A DNA stretch of 64,000 nt from Trichobilharzia regenti (Eukaryota; Platyhelminthes; Trematoda; Strigeidida; Schistosomatidae): assembly GCA_944472135.2 (NCBI GenBank), contig OX235265.1, positions 48,085,459 through 48,149,458 on the forward strand, read 5' to 3'. Positions 11,559 through 21,743 of this stretch are shown here, one piece after another. The number at the start of each line of letters is the position of its first letter. Positions within the stretch are counted from its first letter, which is position 1. Below the pieces are notes generated by a model. That model made no database searches. It worked only from the letters and a program-made list of their open reading frames with translations, and was not told the DNA's origin. The position numbers and the translations under genes were made by a program.

Positions 11559-12829
11559 CTGGAGATGCTTGGCTGTAAAGGGAATTCCAAGAAAATATAT
11601 TGCACTGATTAAGGCACTCTATTCGTACTCATACAGCCAGGTGAGGGCTTACGGCGAGCTGTCATCTGAACTGATGACGACCAGTGGTGTCCGTCAAGGA
11701 TGCCCATTATCGCCTTTTCTATTCAACTTCATCATAGATGTGTTAATGGACTTAACCCCAGGTGACTTCAGTGAATCAGGAATTGACTTGCTACCGGGGA
11801 ATAATCTCGTTGACTTGGAATATGCAGACGATGTAGTCCTTCTAGGCGAAGACGCTGACGAAATGCAGAGTCTTCTAAACACCTTGAGCCGCAATCTACG
11901 AATGTTTGGCATGCGATTCGCTCCCGCCAAATGCAAGATGATGTTACAGGACTGGACTACATCGACGCCTAGTTTAAAAATAGGGAGTGAAGTGGTAGAG
12001 CACGTTGACCGCTTCACTTATTTGGGAAGTACCATCAGCCAACGCCAACGGGTTGATCTCTGACGAAATCTCAGCACGAATACAAGGGGCTCGTTTCGCA
12101 TTTGTTAGTTTACGCCGTCTCTGGCGTAGACGAGATGTTCGACTATCGACCAAAGGGCGGGTGTACTGCTCATCAGTCCGCTCCGTCCTCCTTAATGGCT
12201 GTGAGTGGAAGACATGAAAAGACTAGCTGTCTTTGATCATAGGTGCCTGCGTTCTATCTCCCGTGTGAAGTGGCATAATAAGGTGAGCAACATTGTGGTT
12301 AGGCGTAGAGTTCTAGGTAAACAGGGGAAATCAATCGACGAAGTCGTGAAGCTACAAAGACTGAGATGGTTAGGACATGTGTTACGTATGCCAAGCCATC
12401 GCCTTCCTCGTTGACGGGCAATGTTAGCGGATATAGGGTCAGGCTGGAAAAAAGCTAGCGGCGGTCAAACAAAAACTTGGCACCAGTCAATGAAATCCAC
12501 AACAGTTAGTCTAAGCTAGCCACGTAGGAAGGTGTAGACTTCCAGGCTGGGGTCCTCGGGACGGTAAAAATCTATGGTTGGAAACAATTGGTGACATGGC
12601 TCAAAATCGTTCTCAGTGGCGCAGATGAATCCACTCCCTGTGACTTATGATCTCCAATGAAACTGTTTTGTATTTCTTTATTACTCCTTTGTCTCACACC
12701 TCTGCTCACTGTTTCTATTATGCTTTTCTTGTACTTTCTTCTCTTGCTTCGCGTGCTACACGGAATGTGGCGACTTGAACTTCCACACATTTGTGCAAAG
12801 TTCTATGTCGAAAACAGACAGACAGACAG
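11559..12829 (+). mobile_element. 5'-truncated LINE, family B, with RT remnant
   Basis: The most complete LINE of the window. It covers the RT palm to the C-terminus and the 3' UTR, ends 'gtcgaaaacagacagacagacaga' with a short (CAGA)n tail, and is flanked by a short duplication 'taacca' from the host SINE. Family B copies elsewhere (10, 25, 61.6 and 62.7 kb) share the 3' end and vary in 5' truncation, as expected of target-primed reverse transcription. RTE-like by its '(L)RWLGHVLRM' C-terminal block; the exact clade is uncertain. Confidence 0.85.
11560..12660 (+). pseudogene. Reverse transcriptase C-terminal half (broken)
   Basis: The frame from 11494 has about 20 residues of chance SINE sequence, then RT. 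'GVRQGCPLSPFLFN' (about 11686-11727) is the RT block before the catalytic box, and YADD with VVLLGED follows at 11821-11832, so the catalytic aspartates are intact. 'FTYLGSTIS' is the following thumb motif. A frameshift near 12040 moves to 'NGLISDEISARIQ', a deletion near 12205 follows 'VRSVLLNGCE', and the next frame (12205-12414) has '[17 protein letters not shown]' followed by a TGA. 'GWGPRDGK' and 'QNRSQWRRCIHSL' mark the C-terminus. The N-terminal endonuclease is absent. It copied LINE RNA at the target; this copy is dead. Confidence 0.85.
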
Positions 12830-12852
12830 ATAACCACTGTGCCACCGATGCA

Positions 12853-14150
12853 TGTTATTATAACCGACCACATCGTCAACTAGGCTAACAAACGATTAAG
12901 TAGCATTAAACAGCTTCCACAAAAAGCTGTGGTGTGACATTTCACCTCCTTGAACTGTGTAAACTGCACACTGCATATCTGATTCAAAGGTGTTACCATT
13001 TTGCTCCAAGTAGATAGCCAGAAATCGGATGGTTTGAAGTGATTTGGCACTGTAAGCTGCGTCAAAAAGGGGTAAATCTTTAATGAGCTGATCCCCTGAC
13101 AAGTTTAAAGGCTATCCGGTGTCTAGGCTGCGTCGATATGGCAAGCAAACACTACCTAGTTGATCTCACTGATATGCAACTACTGATCTCAACCAATCAG
13201 TAGTATATAGTTTTACGTCATATCAAAAAGTGGATTTTTTCTTCCTGTATTCTAACCAGCAATAATATGTATGAGGGAAGATAAACAGCAGAAAAAAGCG
13301 CCTACTACAAACTATCTAGATGTTACTGGGCAAACGGTCACATAGGTATGCATGCCATCACTTCATAATGCTACTGTGCCTACTAAATGTTAAAAATTCT
13401 ATTCTACAATTCAATCACTATAAAGGGGTGCCGTTCCAACAGTAACATTCCAGTAACAACCGAAAAAATTACAATTTACTTTTACAGTCTATATTCATTC
13501 CTCCATACTATACTTTCATCAAAATCCCCAACAACTATCCAATAGAACATGACAACAGATCAGCCTATCATGTGACTGTTACGGTAGAAAGAAGTTATAA
13601 TTATAATAAATTATTTTAAAGCGATTGGATAAAAATCTTTTCCGCATCACACATTTTGCCTACGCATATTTCAAAACCTACTTTACTTATTACAGAATGG
13701 CAGTAAGGCCTAATTTTTACTAACACTGGCAGTATATGCATACATATATGTAATTCTGATTGACCTTTAAATAATACTAGATTGATTCTATTGATGTATA
13801 ATGAAAATGCTGTAGACATAGTGTGTATTTGAAATTTTGGGGGGAAAAATGAGTGTTAAAAATAACCTCCAAACATGAACTGTAAAAATACAATAAATAA
13901 CTTTTACTTCGACCGTTTTATAGTAAAAATAAAAGAAAATTAATTAATAATCAAAGTTGAAAATAGAGATAAAACACAGTTAAGTAGACAAGAATGATTC
14001 TGTAAGCCTAAATTCTATCTAAACTATAATTTGGAATATGTAGAGCCCAGTTTAGGCTTCAGTAAATGTTTGACTCGAGTTCAGTGCCAAAAAAGAACTC
14101 AAAAAGTGGTCTGTGAAAGGTATTTGAATTTATAGCTGAATGGATAACTG
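12853..14150. other. No recognised element; one minus frame of unknown origin
   Basis: Two overlapping minus frames (12896-13102, 12880-13065) give a GC-richer stretch: 'LIKDLPLFDAAYSAK', 'AIYLEQNGNTFESD', 'HHSFLWKLFNA'. It reads more like coding sequence than its surroundings, but no family was recognised. 13300-14150 is AT-rich with nothing identified. Confidence 0.35.
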
Positions 14151-14390
14151 TTTATTCCGTGTTTGAGAGTGCTCAGTGAGCATTTATAGCCTCATCGCCA
14201 GGAATAGAACTAAAGACCTCTGGATTACAAGGTGGACTCGTTGACTATTCAGTTACTGTGACCGAATTCAAAGACCAGCCAATGAATTCTAACTTCTGCC
14301 TACTTGCGATAATATAGCACGATCGCTAGCCAGTGGCGTTGGAGACTATGTGTCCTCATGCCGAACTTGCTGGACCTTGTTGATCACGGT
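14150..14390 (-). mobile_element. Decayed S1 SINE (minus)
   Basis: Contains 'aactaaagacctctggattacaagg' (B box and anticodon-arm side of the S1 tRNA region), 'ccaatgaattctaacttctgcc' and the 5' leader 'gctagccagtggcgt'. Confidence 0.6.
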
Positions 14391-14489
14391 GTTAATTTTA
14401 ACTGGTGAGTTGGATAACTCGTCTACCTGCCTAAAGTCTTAACTCACATAATGACATTAAATTGATGGTTTGTGGTGACTCGATTTGAT

Positions 14490-14785
14490 TGACTACAGGA
14501 TTTTACCGTGAGTTCACATCGGATAGAGAAAAACTGTTTCATTCCAGTTTAGGACTTTATATCAGTACTCACCCATTGGGGTTTGAAATTAGAACCTTCT
14601 GGTTATAAGGGGTGCTTATGAACCATTAAGCCCATGAATTTGCGCCCTGGGTTTAAATTCTGGTGGGTATGTACTTCTGAGGAGTTCTGAACCCGGAGAA
14701 GACAGCTGTCCAGTACTCCCACGTCTTCCAATGGTTCTCTAACCAATGTCAACGTATGATGAAATCCTGTAACCAATCAGATACT
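14490..14785. mobile_element. Head-to-head S1 SINE pair
   Basis: 14490-14635 runs minus ('catcggatagagaaaaactg', 'ttctggttataagg'). 14640-14785 runs plus ('cctgggtttaaattctggtgg', 'acagctgtccagtactccca', 'gttctctaaccaatgtcaa'). The 5' leaders are mostly missing, so the tRNA parts nearly abut. Confidence 0.65.
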
Positions 14786-15169
14786 GACAGTTAGGTGTAT
14801 AAATTTAGGTTTACACCGCAAAGTCAGCCGGTTATGTTTTCTATTTTTGATATTTGGATAAAGTAGACCTTAGTTAAACTCGACATCTTTTTGTCTGGTT
14901 AAAAAGAAAATAAACCTTCATGCCATTCACTGGCTTTTCAGTTATTGAGATCAAAAATATTTTTAGAATAAAAAGATAATCAAAATGAAATATTTGTAAA
15001 TATTTAATACTTTTCTAAATTGGGTCATTCTATTATCAGTTTCATTATCAGTTATTCATTAGAAGAAAAGTTATGGATCTGAGAAATTTAGAAATTATAA
15101 AACAGAGAATCTGTTAAGAAAGTCAAGATTATCTTTTAAGTTAACAGGTTGTGAGCTGTTTACAGGGGA

Positions 15170-15415
15170 TTCCATCATGATCTGACATCGGTTAGAGAAC
15201 CATTGGAAATCTGACTGGGAGTACTGGACAGATATTTCACCCTAGTATGGGACTCCTTGTCACTTCGCATCCACCGGCGTTCGAACCCAGGTCCTTCTGG
15301 TTGCAAAGCGAGCTCGTAGACCATTAGGCCACTGGGATCTGGTCCAATGGCGCATGAATTCCAACTTCTGCCAATTCACGACAAGTTGCGACTTGTTATT
15401 GGTCGTTTAACTTAA
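15170..15415 (-). mobile_element. S1 SINE (minus), good copy
   Basis: Minus-strand S1 with clear tRNA-like boxes ('gttcgaacccaggtccttctgg' region at about 15270-15300) and 3' tail 'catcggttagagaaccattggaaa' on the plus strand. The 5' leader at 15350-15390 includes 'tgccaattcacgac'. Confidence 0.75.
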
Positions 15416-15419
15416 ATTT

Positions 15420-15500
15420 TGTACTTCCAGTTAATCGATTGTATCAGGCCGAAATGCTCAGTCTTTGTTGACATGCCGTCTACTAGTATGAAGGCATCAA
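15420..15500 (-). mobile_element. Sm-alpha 3' tail fragment
   Basis: 'ggccgaaatgctcagtctttgttgacatgccgtc' matches the tail that closes the Sm-alpha copies at 27.8, 54.1 and 59.0 kb. The ribozyme part was not found with confidence. Confidence 0.4.
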
Positions 15501-15894
15501 TGGTGGCTGGGGAAAAGAACATTATGTTATTTCGTTGATGATGACTGGGAGTCGTATACAGGAAGCCCATTGCGTCTTATTTGGGACTGGTCAGTTATGA
15601 GTTGTCGTCATGAGATTTGGAAATTTTTTTACAGAGACATATAACTTATATTCTTGACTATCTGAATCACTGGGTCATCTGAATTTCCATCCAACCCAAT
15701 GCATCATATTTTCTTTAATTCTTGTTGTCTTACCTTTTCATTTATATCCTTGACTCGTAAACTGTAGTCACACAGATTTTTTATTGACTGTCAAACTACG
15801 GGTACGCATTTCTCGTACACGACAGGAAAACATGAGGGATTCGTTACATGATATACTAGAGGTTTCTATGCTAATTAAAATAATAGTATCTTTA

Positions 15895-16120
15895 TTCTGT
15901 GCGTCAATGGCACGGCAATAGAATGCTTGCTGGGGTTCGATCCCTGGCCGACGCACTCCTTTATCACACTAAGCCGGTAATTTGACAGGTAAGGAGAAAA
16001 GGTTGGGCATGAGTCTAGTAACCCCATTCCGTAAAAACAAATACGACTGCTACCGAAACTTCAAGTCTCTAGCTTAATGCCCTATGTTCCACTGGGAACG
16101 CAAAGGAATAAAAAAAAACT
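15895..16120 (+). mobile_element. tRNA-derived SINE, family S2
   Basis: tRNA head 'tgcgtcaatggcacgg' with B box 'ggggttcgatccctggcc' (about 15932), S2 body ('aggttgggcatgagtctagtaacccc') and end 'cctatgttccactgggaacgcaaaggaataaa', followed by A8. Confidence 0.8.
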
Positions 16121-16479
16121 TTATCCTAGACAGTATTTATATAATGTACAGAATTTTCAGAGGAGTTTATTGCATAATATTTTCCCTTTGTACAATAGAT
16201 TCAAGTAAAATATTAATTGACAGTATATCCTTCCTGTGACACAATGGTCTCTGAGCTGAAGTACAAACCATTCCATTATGATATATTTGCTATGCCTCCT
16301 TCCTTCAAGAAATCCACGATATCCAGTTGGAAGCCAATTGTAAGATGGTCAGAAGTACCTATTGAGACCTAAGGACATAACTGAAGAACAATTATCTCAT
16401 GCGTTGGGACACGGTGCCACCCACAATCAGGCTATTCCTCAAGTTTAGTAGAAACCTGAGAAACAGAAGCTTGTAAACA

Positions 16480-16700
16480 TTTTAAATACACAGAGGAGTA
16501 GATAATATCACTGGAGGTCATATCTCAGTGGATTGAAACAAACCGAACGAGAGAAAATATATACCACAGAGAGATGGAAGTTATTGTTAGCCCACGTTTT
16601 AAGCAGACCACCATCATGGAACCACAAAAGAGAGTGAAACGGCAATATTCTGCTGAAGCTTTATGTTCCACTTAAGGGAACTTAAGGGAACAATCATAAT
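16480..16700 (+). mobile_element. Possible family A RTE 3' end, very decayed
   Basis: Only the terminal motif 'gctgaagctttatgttccactt' and the length of preceding sequence resemble the family A 3' end. The internal 'gaacttaagggaacttaaggg' is a short duplication. Confidence 0.3.
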
Positions 16701-16933
16701 TACCAAAATTAATGTTCGATTTCAGAATGAAATTTATTTCTGTCAGTAGTAAGTTCTGTAAATTATTTTTGCACTTTTGTTTCGTAGAAACCAAATGATT
16801 TTTCATAATAGCTTAAAACTATTCTTTATGTAATGATAAACTTGCTTATTTTTTATGCGGTGAATATATTTAACAAATTAGATAATAAGAAACACTTTAT
16901 TATTACATTAAAGAAAAAAAATTATACAATAGA

Positions 16934-16952
16934 ATAGATAGATAGATAGATA
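16934..16952. repeat. (GATA)n microsatellite
   Basis: Four to five GATA units in tandem. Confidence 0.85.
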
Positions 16953-17074
16953 ACTAAACCGATTACAACATAAACCGAAAAGGAAGACAACAAATGAGTG
17001 TGTGTACAAAAAGTCGAGAAGAAAGTATCAGCTACAGACGCCCTTGTGTAGATTATAATTTTTATTTAAGCAGC

Positions 17075-17185
17075 TATCTGAATAGTACACTCATTGGATG
17101 CTTGACTAGTTTCTTCAGCTGCCGACAGGCTTGATACATCTTGACCACGAGCAAATTCATAGATGAAAAAGAAACATTATATAAT
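17075..17185 (-). other. Candidate 3' terminal exon (weak)
   Basis: On the minus strand a local GC-richer island follows a pyrimidine-rich tract ('gtttctttttcatct', at about 17166-17180). One frame reads YEFARGQDVSSLSAAEE then TSQASNECTIQIAA and stops at TAA; another reads MNLLVVKMYQACRQ. A minus-strand AATAAA lies at 16897-16902, about 170 bases beyond the stop. A good acceptor AG is lacking directly after the tract. With about 30 codons this may be chance; no gene family is recognised. Confidence 0.18.
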
Positions 17186-18544
17186 ACATCACACTGATAA
17201 TTCGGTGTTTTATGTAGACATTTTGTCCAGAACCATTTGATTTATGACTTGAATAGTAGTGTATGACTACACTGCACAAAATTGAATTAAGGGTTCTAAT
17301 AACAGCATGTCACTTTTTTGGAATACGCATCAGTCTGTTTTCTTACTCTGTAATGGATTAGAAGACTAAGTATTTCTCTGCATAAATGAAACCAAATTTT
17401 TTCGACATGCCTTAGTTAAACGTAGTGGACTGCTTACCCCGGTTTGCTGTTAAGAAATATTATCCACACTGAAGTTCAACTTGAAAAGCACTCACTAAAA
17501 TCCTTTTAATTCTCTTCTCAAAATGTTCTCATGTAGAAATTACTACCTTTAGCCTGTAGGGAGAGACGGTAAATACAGAGATCCCACCCTAAAGTTCTAG
17601 TGGGATGTTACTTGAATACAATGCTTCATACTTTGAAACAGGAATTCAATGTGAACTTGTTTAGCCACTGACACTAGCGGCAATTAATCTTTTAAAGTTG
17701 CCGCCTAACCCAGTGTATTTAACTTGAAATCAAGGGCTAAGAAAGCACTCCCTTAAAATACTCGTATGTTTGCTATGGTTACCTAGATGTATCTCGATCC
17801 TGACATTTGCAAAAAGGATTGCGATTAAATCGTTTACTCTGGTGTATACAAATAGTTGTGCTTTATTATCAACTTAATTCCAAAACTTTCATTTAACTTT
17901 TTATATATTACCTTTGTTACTTTTACATTTCACACAAGAATTTCGCTTTATAAGTTTAAACAGAGAACAAACATTAATCCGGATGGCAATGTTTGTTCTA
18001 TTTCTGTTCAAATCCTTAGACTTGTTTTTACTCAGCTTGTTTGTATGTCAGTCAGCGTCCGAAATCCTAACCTATTCTTTCTTAACTAATAATCATTACT
18101 TTAGAAAACTGTCACTAGTGAGATACTCTGTCACTGAGAATCTTGTCAGAGCTTCTCATTTACAACAGTCACACCTGACCAAAATATCTAGGAAATCTGA
18201 CCTCAGAGGTATTCTGTTTTTCAGATACCTGTATTCACGACCTCAAAGAGTATCATGAACATCTATCAGTCCAGAGTGTGCATATCATGTATATTCATTC
18301 CTGCACTTGTAGCATTATTGTCTGGTTTTTTCGAAGTCTTACTAATCTCTACGGTCTGAGCTACACTATTTGACTTTATTCAACTATTTGAATAATCACT
18401 AATCTTTTCTTTTTTTAATGACACTGAACAACGTTTAATTGACTTTACTTTCTGACTGAGAAAATTTTAACAATCATTTGGGCAGGGAGAAATGAGAATA
18501 TCCACCATATCGATTATCGCACAATCTCCACATATACCATTATT

Positions 18545-18780
18545 TATTATTTTATTCCTCTGCTTTCCGAGTGGGACATATGATATCAAGCTTGAACTTC
18601 AAAGTTTCAGTAGCAGTTGTGTTTGTTTTTATGGTTTGAGCTAGTTTACCTCACACCCAGTCTTCCCTCTTTACTTGGCTTATTACTGACGGCGAAGTTT
18701 AAAAGTGTGCCGACCAGGGTTCAAACACGGACCACGTGAACAGCTAGAGGGCATTCTACAAGTAAACCAGCCGAAGCACC
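18545..18780 (-). mobile_element. tRNA-derived SINE, family S2 (minus)
   Basis: Starts at the S2 3' end ('ttattcctctgctttccgagtgggaca'), continues through the body ('cacacccagtcttccctcttta') to the tRNA-like head ('ccgaccagggttcaaacacggacc', about 18708-18740). Confidence 0.7.
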
Positions 18781-18874
18781 TCATATATTCTAACAATAAG
18801 CAATCTAATTGCCTCACAAAAACACAAAACTCTATCTGATACTTTTCTGATAGTCTTCTGAAGCTAATATAACC

Positions 18875-18998
18875 CTTACACACACACACACACACAATCA
18901 AAGTTGTTTGAAACATCAACAGGTGGTGTTTGCTTAACAGATTGAGATAATCTAATTCATCGAAAATCACTTCGTCTCTCTCTCTCTCTCTCTCTTTA
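18875..18998. repeat. (CA)n and (CT)n microsatellites
   Basis: (CA)n at about 18878-18897 and (CT)n at about 18974-18996. Confidence 0.85.
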
Positions 18999-20130
18999 TG
19001 AAGAACGATCAACATGATCTGTTCACTTTTTATCTTTCGCTTTAAGCATAATTTTCTCGTTAGTAAGAATAATTTTTCAAATGAAAAATACTAAATAAAA
19101 TTCTGAAATACTCGTACACTATTAAATTGGTTTAAGGAACCAGAAATATATAAACAGTATTATCTTACATTTCTAACGGTCTCTTCAAGTAAACCATTAT
19201 TCGGCAGTATATCGTGTGGCATTGTGTTTCTCCACTTTCCTTGAAGAATCACTCTGTATTACACTGACACCAAATTTAAAAATACGCGCGCGCGAGTTCA
19301 TGTAGAAATCCAAAAACAAACATCATAATTAGACGATTGAAACAATAAGAAACAGAGAAGAGTTTTAGAGAGAAATTTAGTTAGCCCAGTGAATGAAATC
19401 AGGCCATCAGTCAAGGAGAAGATTATTGTTTCCCGCAAGACTCAAATGTAGCACGCAGTCGTTATTTATTTTAGTTATAATTATAAATAATGGATCCCCT
19501 GTTATACCATTGATAAGGTACCTGTAATAAAATCCAAAATGTTAACTCAGACAATGCATTTCTGTCAAAAAAATTTAATGGTTTCAACAATTAGTAAGTT
19601 ATTTCAGTTGGTTTTATAACCTTAAGCTCACAGTGAATAGGTTATACAGAAAATATAGCAGACACTAACTAATATAGAAACTGAGAGCGATATTTGACAT
19701 TATTGTATGAAAAGAAATAACACTCAATGATTTAATTCACTTACTCCCATTTATGAATTTGAATAAAGCAACAAAAAAACAAACAAAGATTTGTATAGAA
19801 TCAATAGGTACCATACTTTGTTTTGTCGGCTTCTCATCACGTGCTGAAAGCCTACAAAAACTCAATGAGTTTATGTACGGAGCAATTTTAAAGCGTTCGC
19901 AAATGTGATATGATGCCAGTTAAGAGAAACCTCTGAACTCAGTTAAAAAGTGCACCTATATAACCATTCACAGAAGGTTCAATTTCAGGTTGAATGAGAT
20001 TCAAAAAGAATCAAGTCATGGATACAATGGAAAATGAGTTGTTCAATAGAAACAGAATGGTGATAAGGTGATAAGGAACTAATAAAACGAGTATTAGTAT
20101 AGTGAGTTCAACTCAAATGGCAGAAACAAA
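18998..20130. other. No recognisable gene or element
   Basis: AT-rich. A short CG-alternating run (CGCGCGCG) lies at about 19285-19293. No coding motifs were seen. Confidence 0.45.
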
Positions 20131-20328
20131 AGATTAGCAAAATTACACTATTGCGAAAGAGAGGAAGAGACTGTAGCCAGTGATAACGTATTCAGCTAAC
20201 AAGGAGAGTAAGGACATCGAATTACTAGGGCAAGAAAAACTAATAAATGCTTCTTTCTGAATACAAAAATCAGATTTCATACATTTATTCCCCTTTATGA
20301 ATTTGAACAAAGCAAGAACTACAGTTTT

Positions 20329-20380
20329 AGCAGAATAAAATGATACCATCTTTTATTTCGTTGCCTTCTCGTCAGCTGCT
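20329..20380 (-). ncRNA. Hammerhead ribozyme candidate in PLE end (left arm)
   Basis: Exact inverted copy of the candidate at 21001-21052. See that entry for pairing. Confidence 0.5.
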
Positions 20381-21000
20381 TACATGGCAAAGACATTATT
20401 AAATATATCTACAACAACAATTTCAACATACTTGCACAGAGTTAAGTTTAAACAAAAATCAATCGATCAATATACTCATACACTAAAAATATATACATAT
20501 ATAAATATGCAATATTAACCACTATTCCGAACAATAATAATCATACACAATGGAAACTTTTAGCATTTCACATTCAGAGGAAAGAGAGGTGAAATTATCC
20601 AGTTACCAGGGCAAAGAAAGACTGATAACCGCTTCTTTCTGGACGCATAAATCAGGTTTCAGGCGCTTGATGGAAATGGCTTCAGCAAACTTAAGGAGAA
20701 GCCATTTCCATCAAGCGCCTGAAACCTGATTTATGCGTCCAGAAAGAAGCGGTTATCAGTCTTTCTTTGCCCTGGTAACTGGATAATTTCACCTCTCTTT
20801 CCTCTGAATGTGAAATGCTAAAAGTTTCCATTGTGTATGATTATTATTGTTCGGAATAGTGGTTAATATTGCATATTTATATATGTATATATTTTTAGTG
20901 TATGAGTATATTGATCGATTGATTTTTGTTTAAACTTAACTCTGTGCAAGTATGTTGAAATTGTTGTTGTAGATATATTTAATAATGTCTTTGCCATGTA

Positions 21001-21052
21001 AGCAGCTGACGAGAAGGCAACGAAATAAAAGATGGTATCATTTTATTCTGCT
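21001..21052 (+). ncRNA. Hammerhead ribozyme candidate in PLE end (right arm)
   Basis: AGCAG (21001-21005) pairs with CTGCT (21048-21052) as stem I. CTGACGA (21006-21012) and GAAA (21022-21025) are the conserved core. After GAAA, T-A-A-A-A pairs with T-T-T-T-A-T before the cleavage position (ATT) as stem III. Stem II is weak: only the G-C pair next to the core is clear, around AAGGCAA. PLEs of many animals are known to carry hammerheads in their terminal repeats. Confidence 0.5.
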
Positions 21053-21383
21053 AAAACTGTAGTTCTTGCTTTGTTCAAAAATCAGATTTTATGCGTTTGA
21101 CAGTAACTGCTTCGACGAATTTGACCAGAATTAAACTATTTTATCAATTGATAATTTTGAAGGATATCATGATGTCTACTTCACGGACCTCATTGACAAG
21201 ATACCTAGAAGTGACATTATTGTAGGCTTTTTTCCCCTTGAAATGTAGGCGTCTTAATACATGTTCACAAAATTGGAAGTATGCTTTTTTTCTGTTCTCT
21301 GCTACCGCAGATGGATGTATATTCATTCTCCGCCAACGGTTGTTCTTCCTTTACTCAGTGATTTACCATAATTTTGTGTTTAA

Positions 21384-21743
21384 TCTATGTGTATCTACCA
21401 ATTTAACTGCTCCTGTGGAGCCAGTTACATAGGCTATACAAATAGGCGTGTTTCTTGTTGAATGCCCGAACATCACCTTGCAAAGTCGTTAAGTAAAGGA
21501 CAAACAAAATCTGTTCGTAGCGCTATTCTATCTCATCTTGTGGATACAGAACACAAGACTGATGTCAACGAGGCGGCTTTCAAAGTTATTTACCGCATAC
21601 CAACAAATCTTAACTTCACCTTAAGAATTCGTTTGCCAAATATTGCTGAGGCTGTTGGGATCCACGTTGAGAAGCGTAATTTGTGCATCCAAAAGAGGCC
21701 AGTTGAGACATTGTGCGTACCTTGGCCATCCAGGTTTGAATGA
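21384..21743 (+). pseudogene. PLE GIY-YIG endonuclease domain, one internal stop
   Basis: The frame containing 21396-21743 reads 'YQFNCSCGASYIGYTNRR', then one TGA at about 21459, then 'MPEHHLAKSL..' and 'SAILSHLVDTEHKTDVNE', 'FKVIYRIP', 'AEAVGIHVEKRNLCIQKR' and a stop at 21743. The CxC and HH residues fit the cysteine/histidine motif of PLE endonucleases and 'YIGYTNR' is the GIY-YIG core. This is the best endonuclease remnant in the window: about 115 codons with a single stop. The RT part upstream is missing. Confidence 0.8.

Larger units (their letters stand above)
11388..12852 (-). mobile_element. tRNA-derived SINE, family S3, interrupted by a LINE
   Basis: Minus-strand S3: tail at 11388-11440 ('gattacagctggattccaca..ggtacaagtatgga'), B box at about 11505-11520 and tRNA head at 11530-11558. 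The head stops at 'gagtcctaacca' and resumes after the LINE at 12831 with 'taaccactgtgccaccga'. Copies at 33.7, 45.4 and 58.3 kb show the uninterrupted order, so the LINE landed inside this SINE. Confidence 0.8.
16700..18545. other. No recognised element apart from the candidate exon
   Basis: Unique-looking AT-rich sequence. A plus frame at 17914-18258 (114 codons) is rich in L, F and S and has two alternative open frames in the same place, so it is not treated as a gene. Confidence 0.4.
20278..21075. mobile_element. Palindromic Penelope-like element: two 3' ends head-to-head
   Basis: About 798 bp inserted in another PLE. The right half (20698-21075, +) starts in the endonuclease C-terminus ('EAISIKRLKPDLCVQKE', ending at LSLPW and a stop) and continues into the 3' UTR. 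The left half is its exact inverted copy and continues 24 bases further (20278-20301) to the element's true 3' end 'ggaataaatgtatg' (minus), a terminus shared with the copy at 31.8 kb. No RT remains. Confidence 0.8.
20302..21079. repeat. Perfect palindrome: 382-bp arms, 14-bp spacer
   Basis: Arms 20302-20683 and 20698-21079 are exact reverse complements as far as reading by eye shows. The spacer is 20684-20697. The last four bases of the right arm overlap the target duplication. Confidence 0.85.
20130..21140 (-). mobile_element. Host PLE 3' end (minus), split by a palindromic PLE
   Basis: Minus strand. 21140-21090 encodes 'FVEAVTVKRIKSDF', the endonuclease C-terminus. After the insertion it resumes at 20277 with 'CIQKEAFISFSC', and the 3' UTR follows to about 20130. 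The same order occurs undisturbed at 31415-31500. The split is bounded by exact 14-bp duplications (20264-20277 and 21076-21089). Confidence 0.75.

Noticed and set aside
11494..12063. 189-codon frame as an intact protein
   Set aside because: Its first ~20 residues are SINE sequence and it ends at a frameshift within the RT C-terminal region, so it is a chance fusion.
17914..18258. 114-codon plus frame ending near a good-looking acceptor (ttctgtttttcag at about 18213-18225)
   Set aside because: Two other frames are open in the same area, composition is low-complexity and no domain is recognisable.
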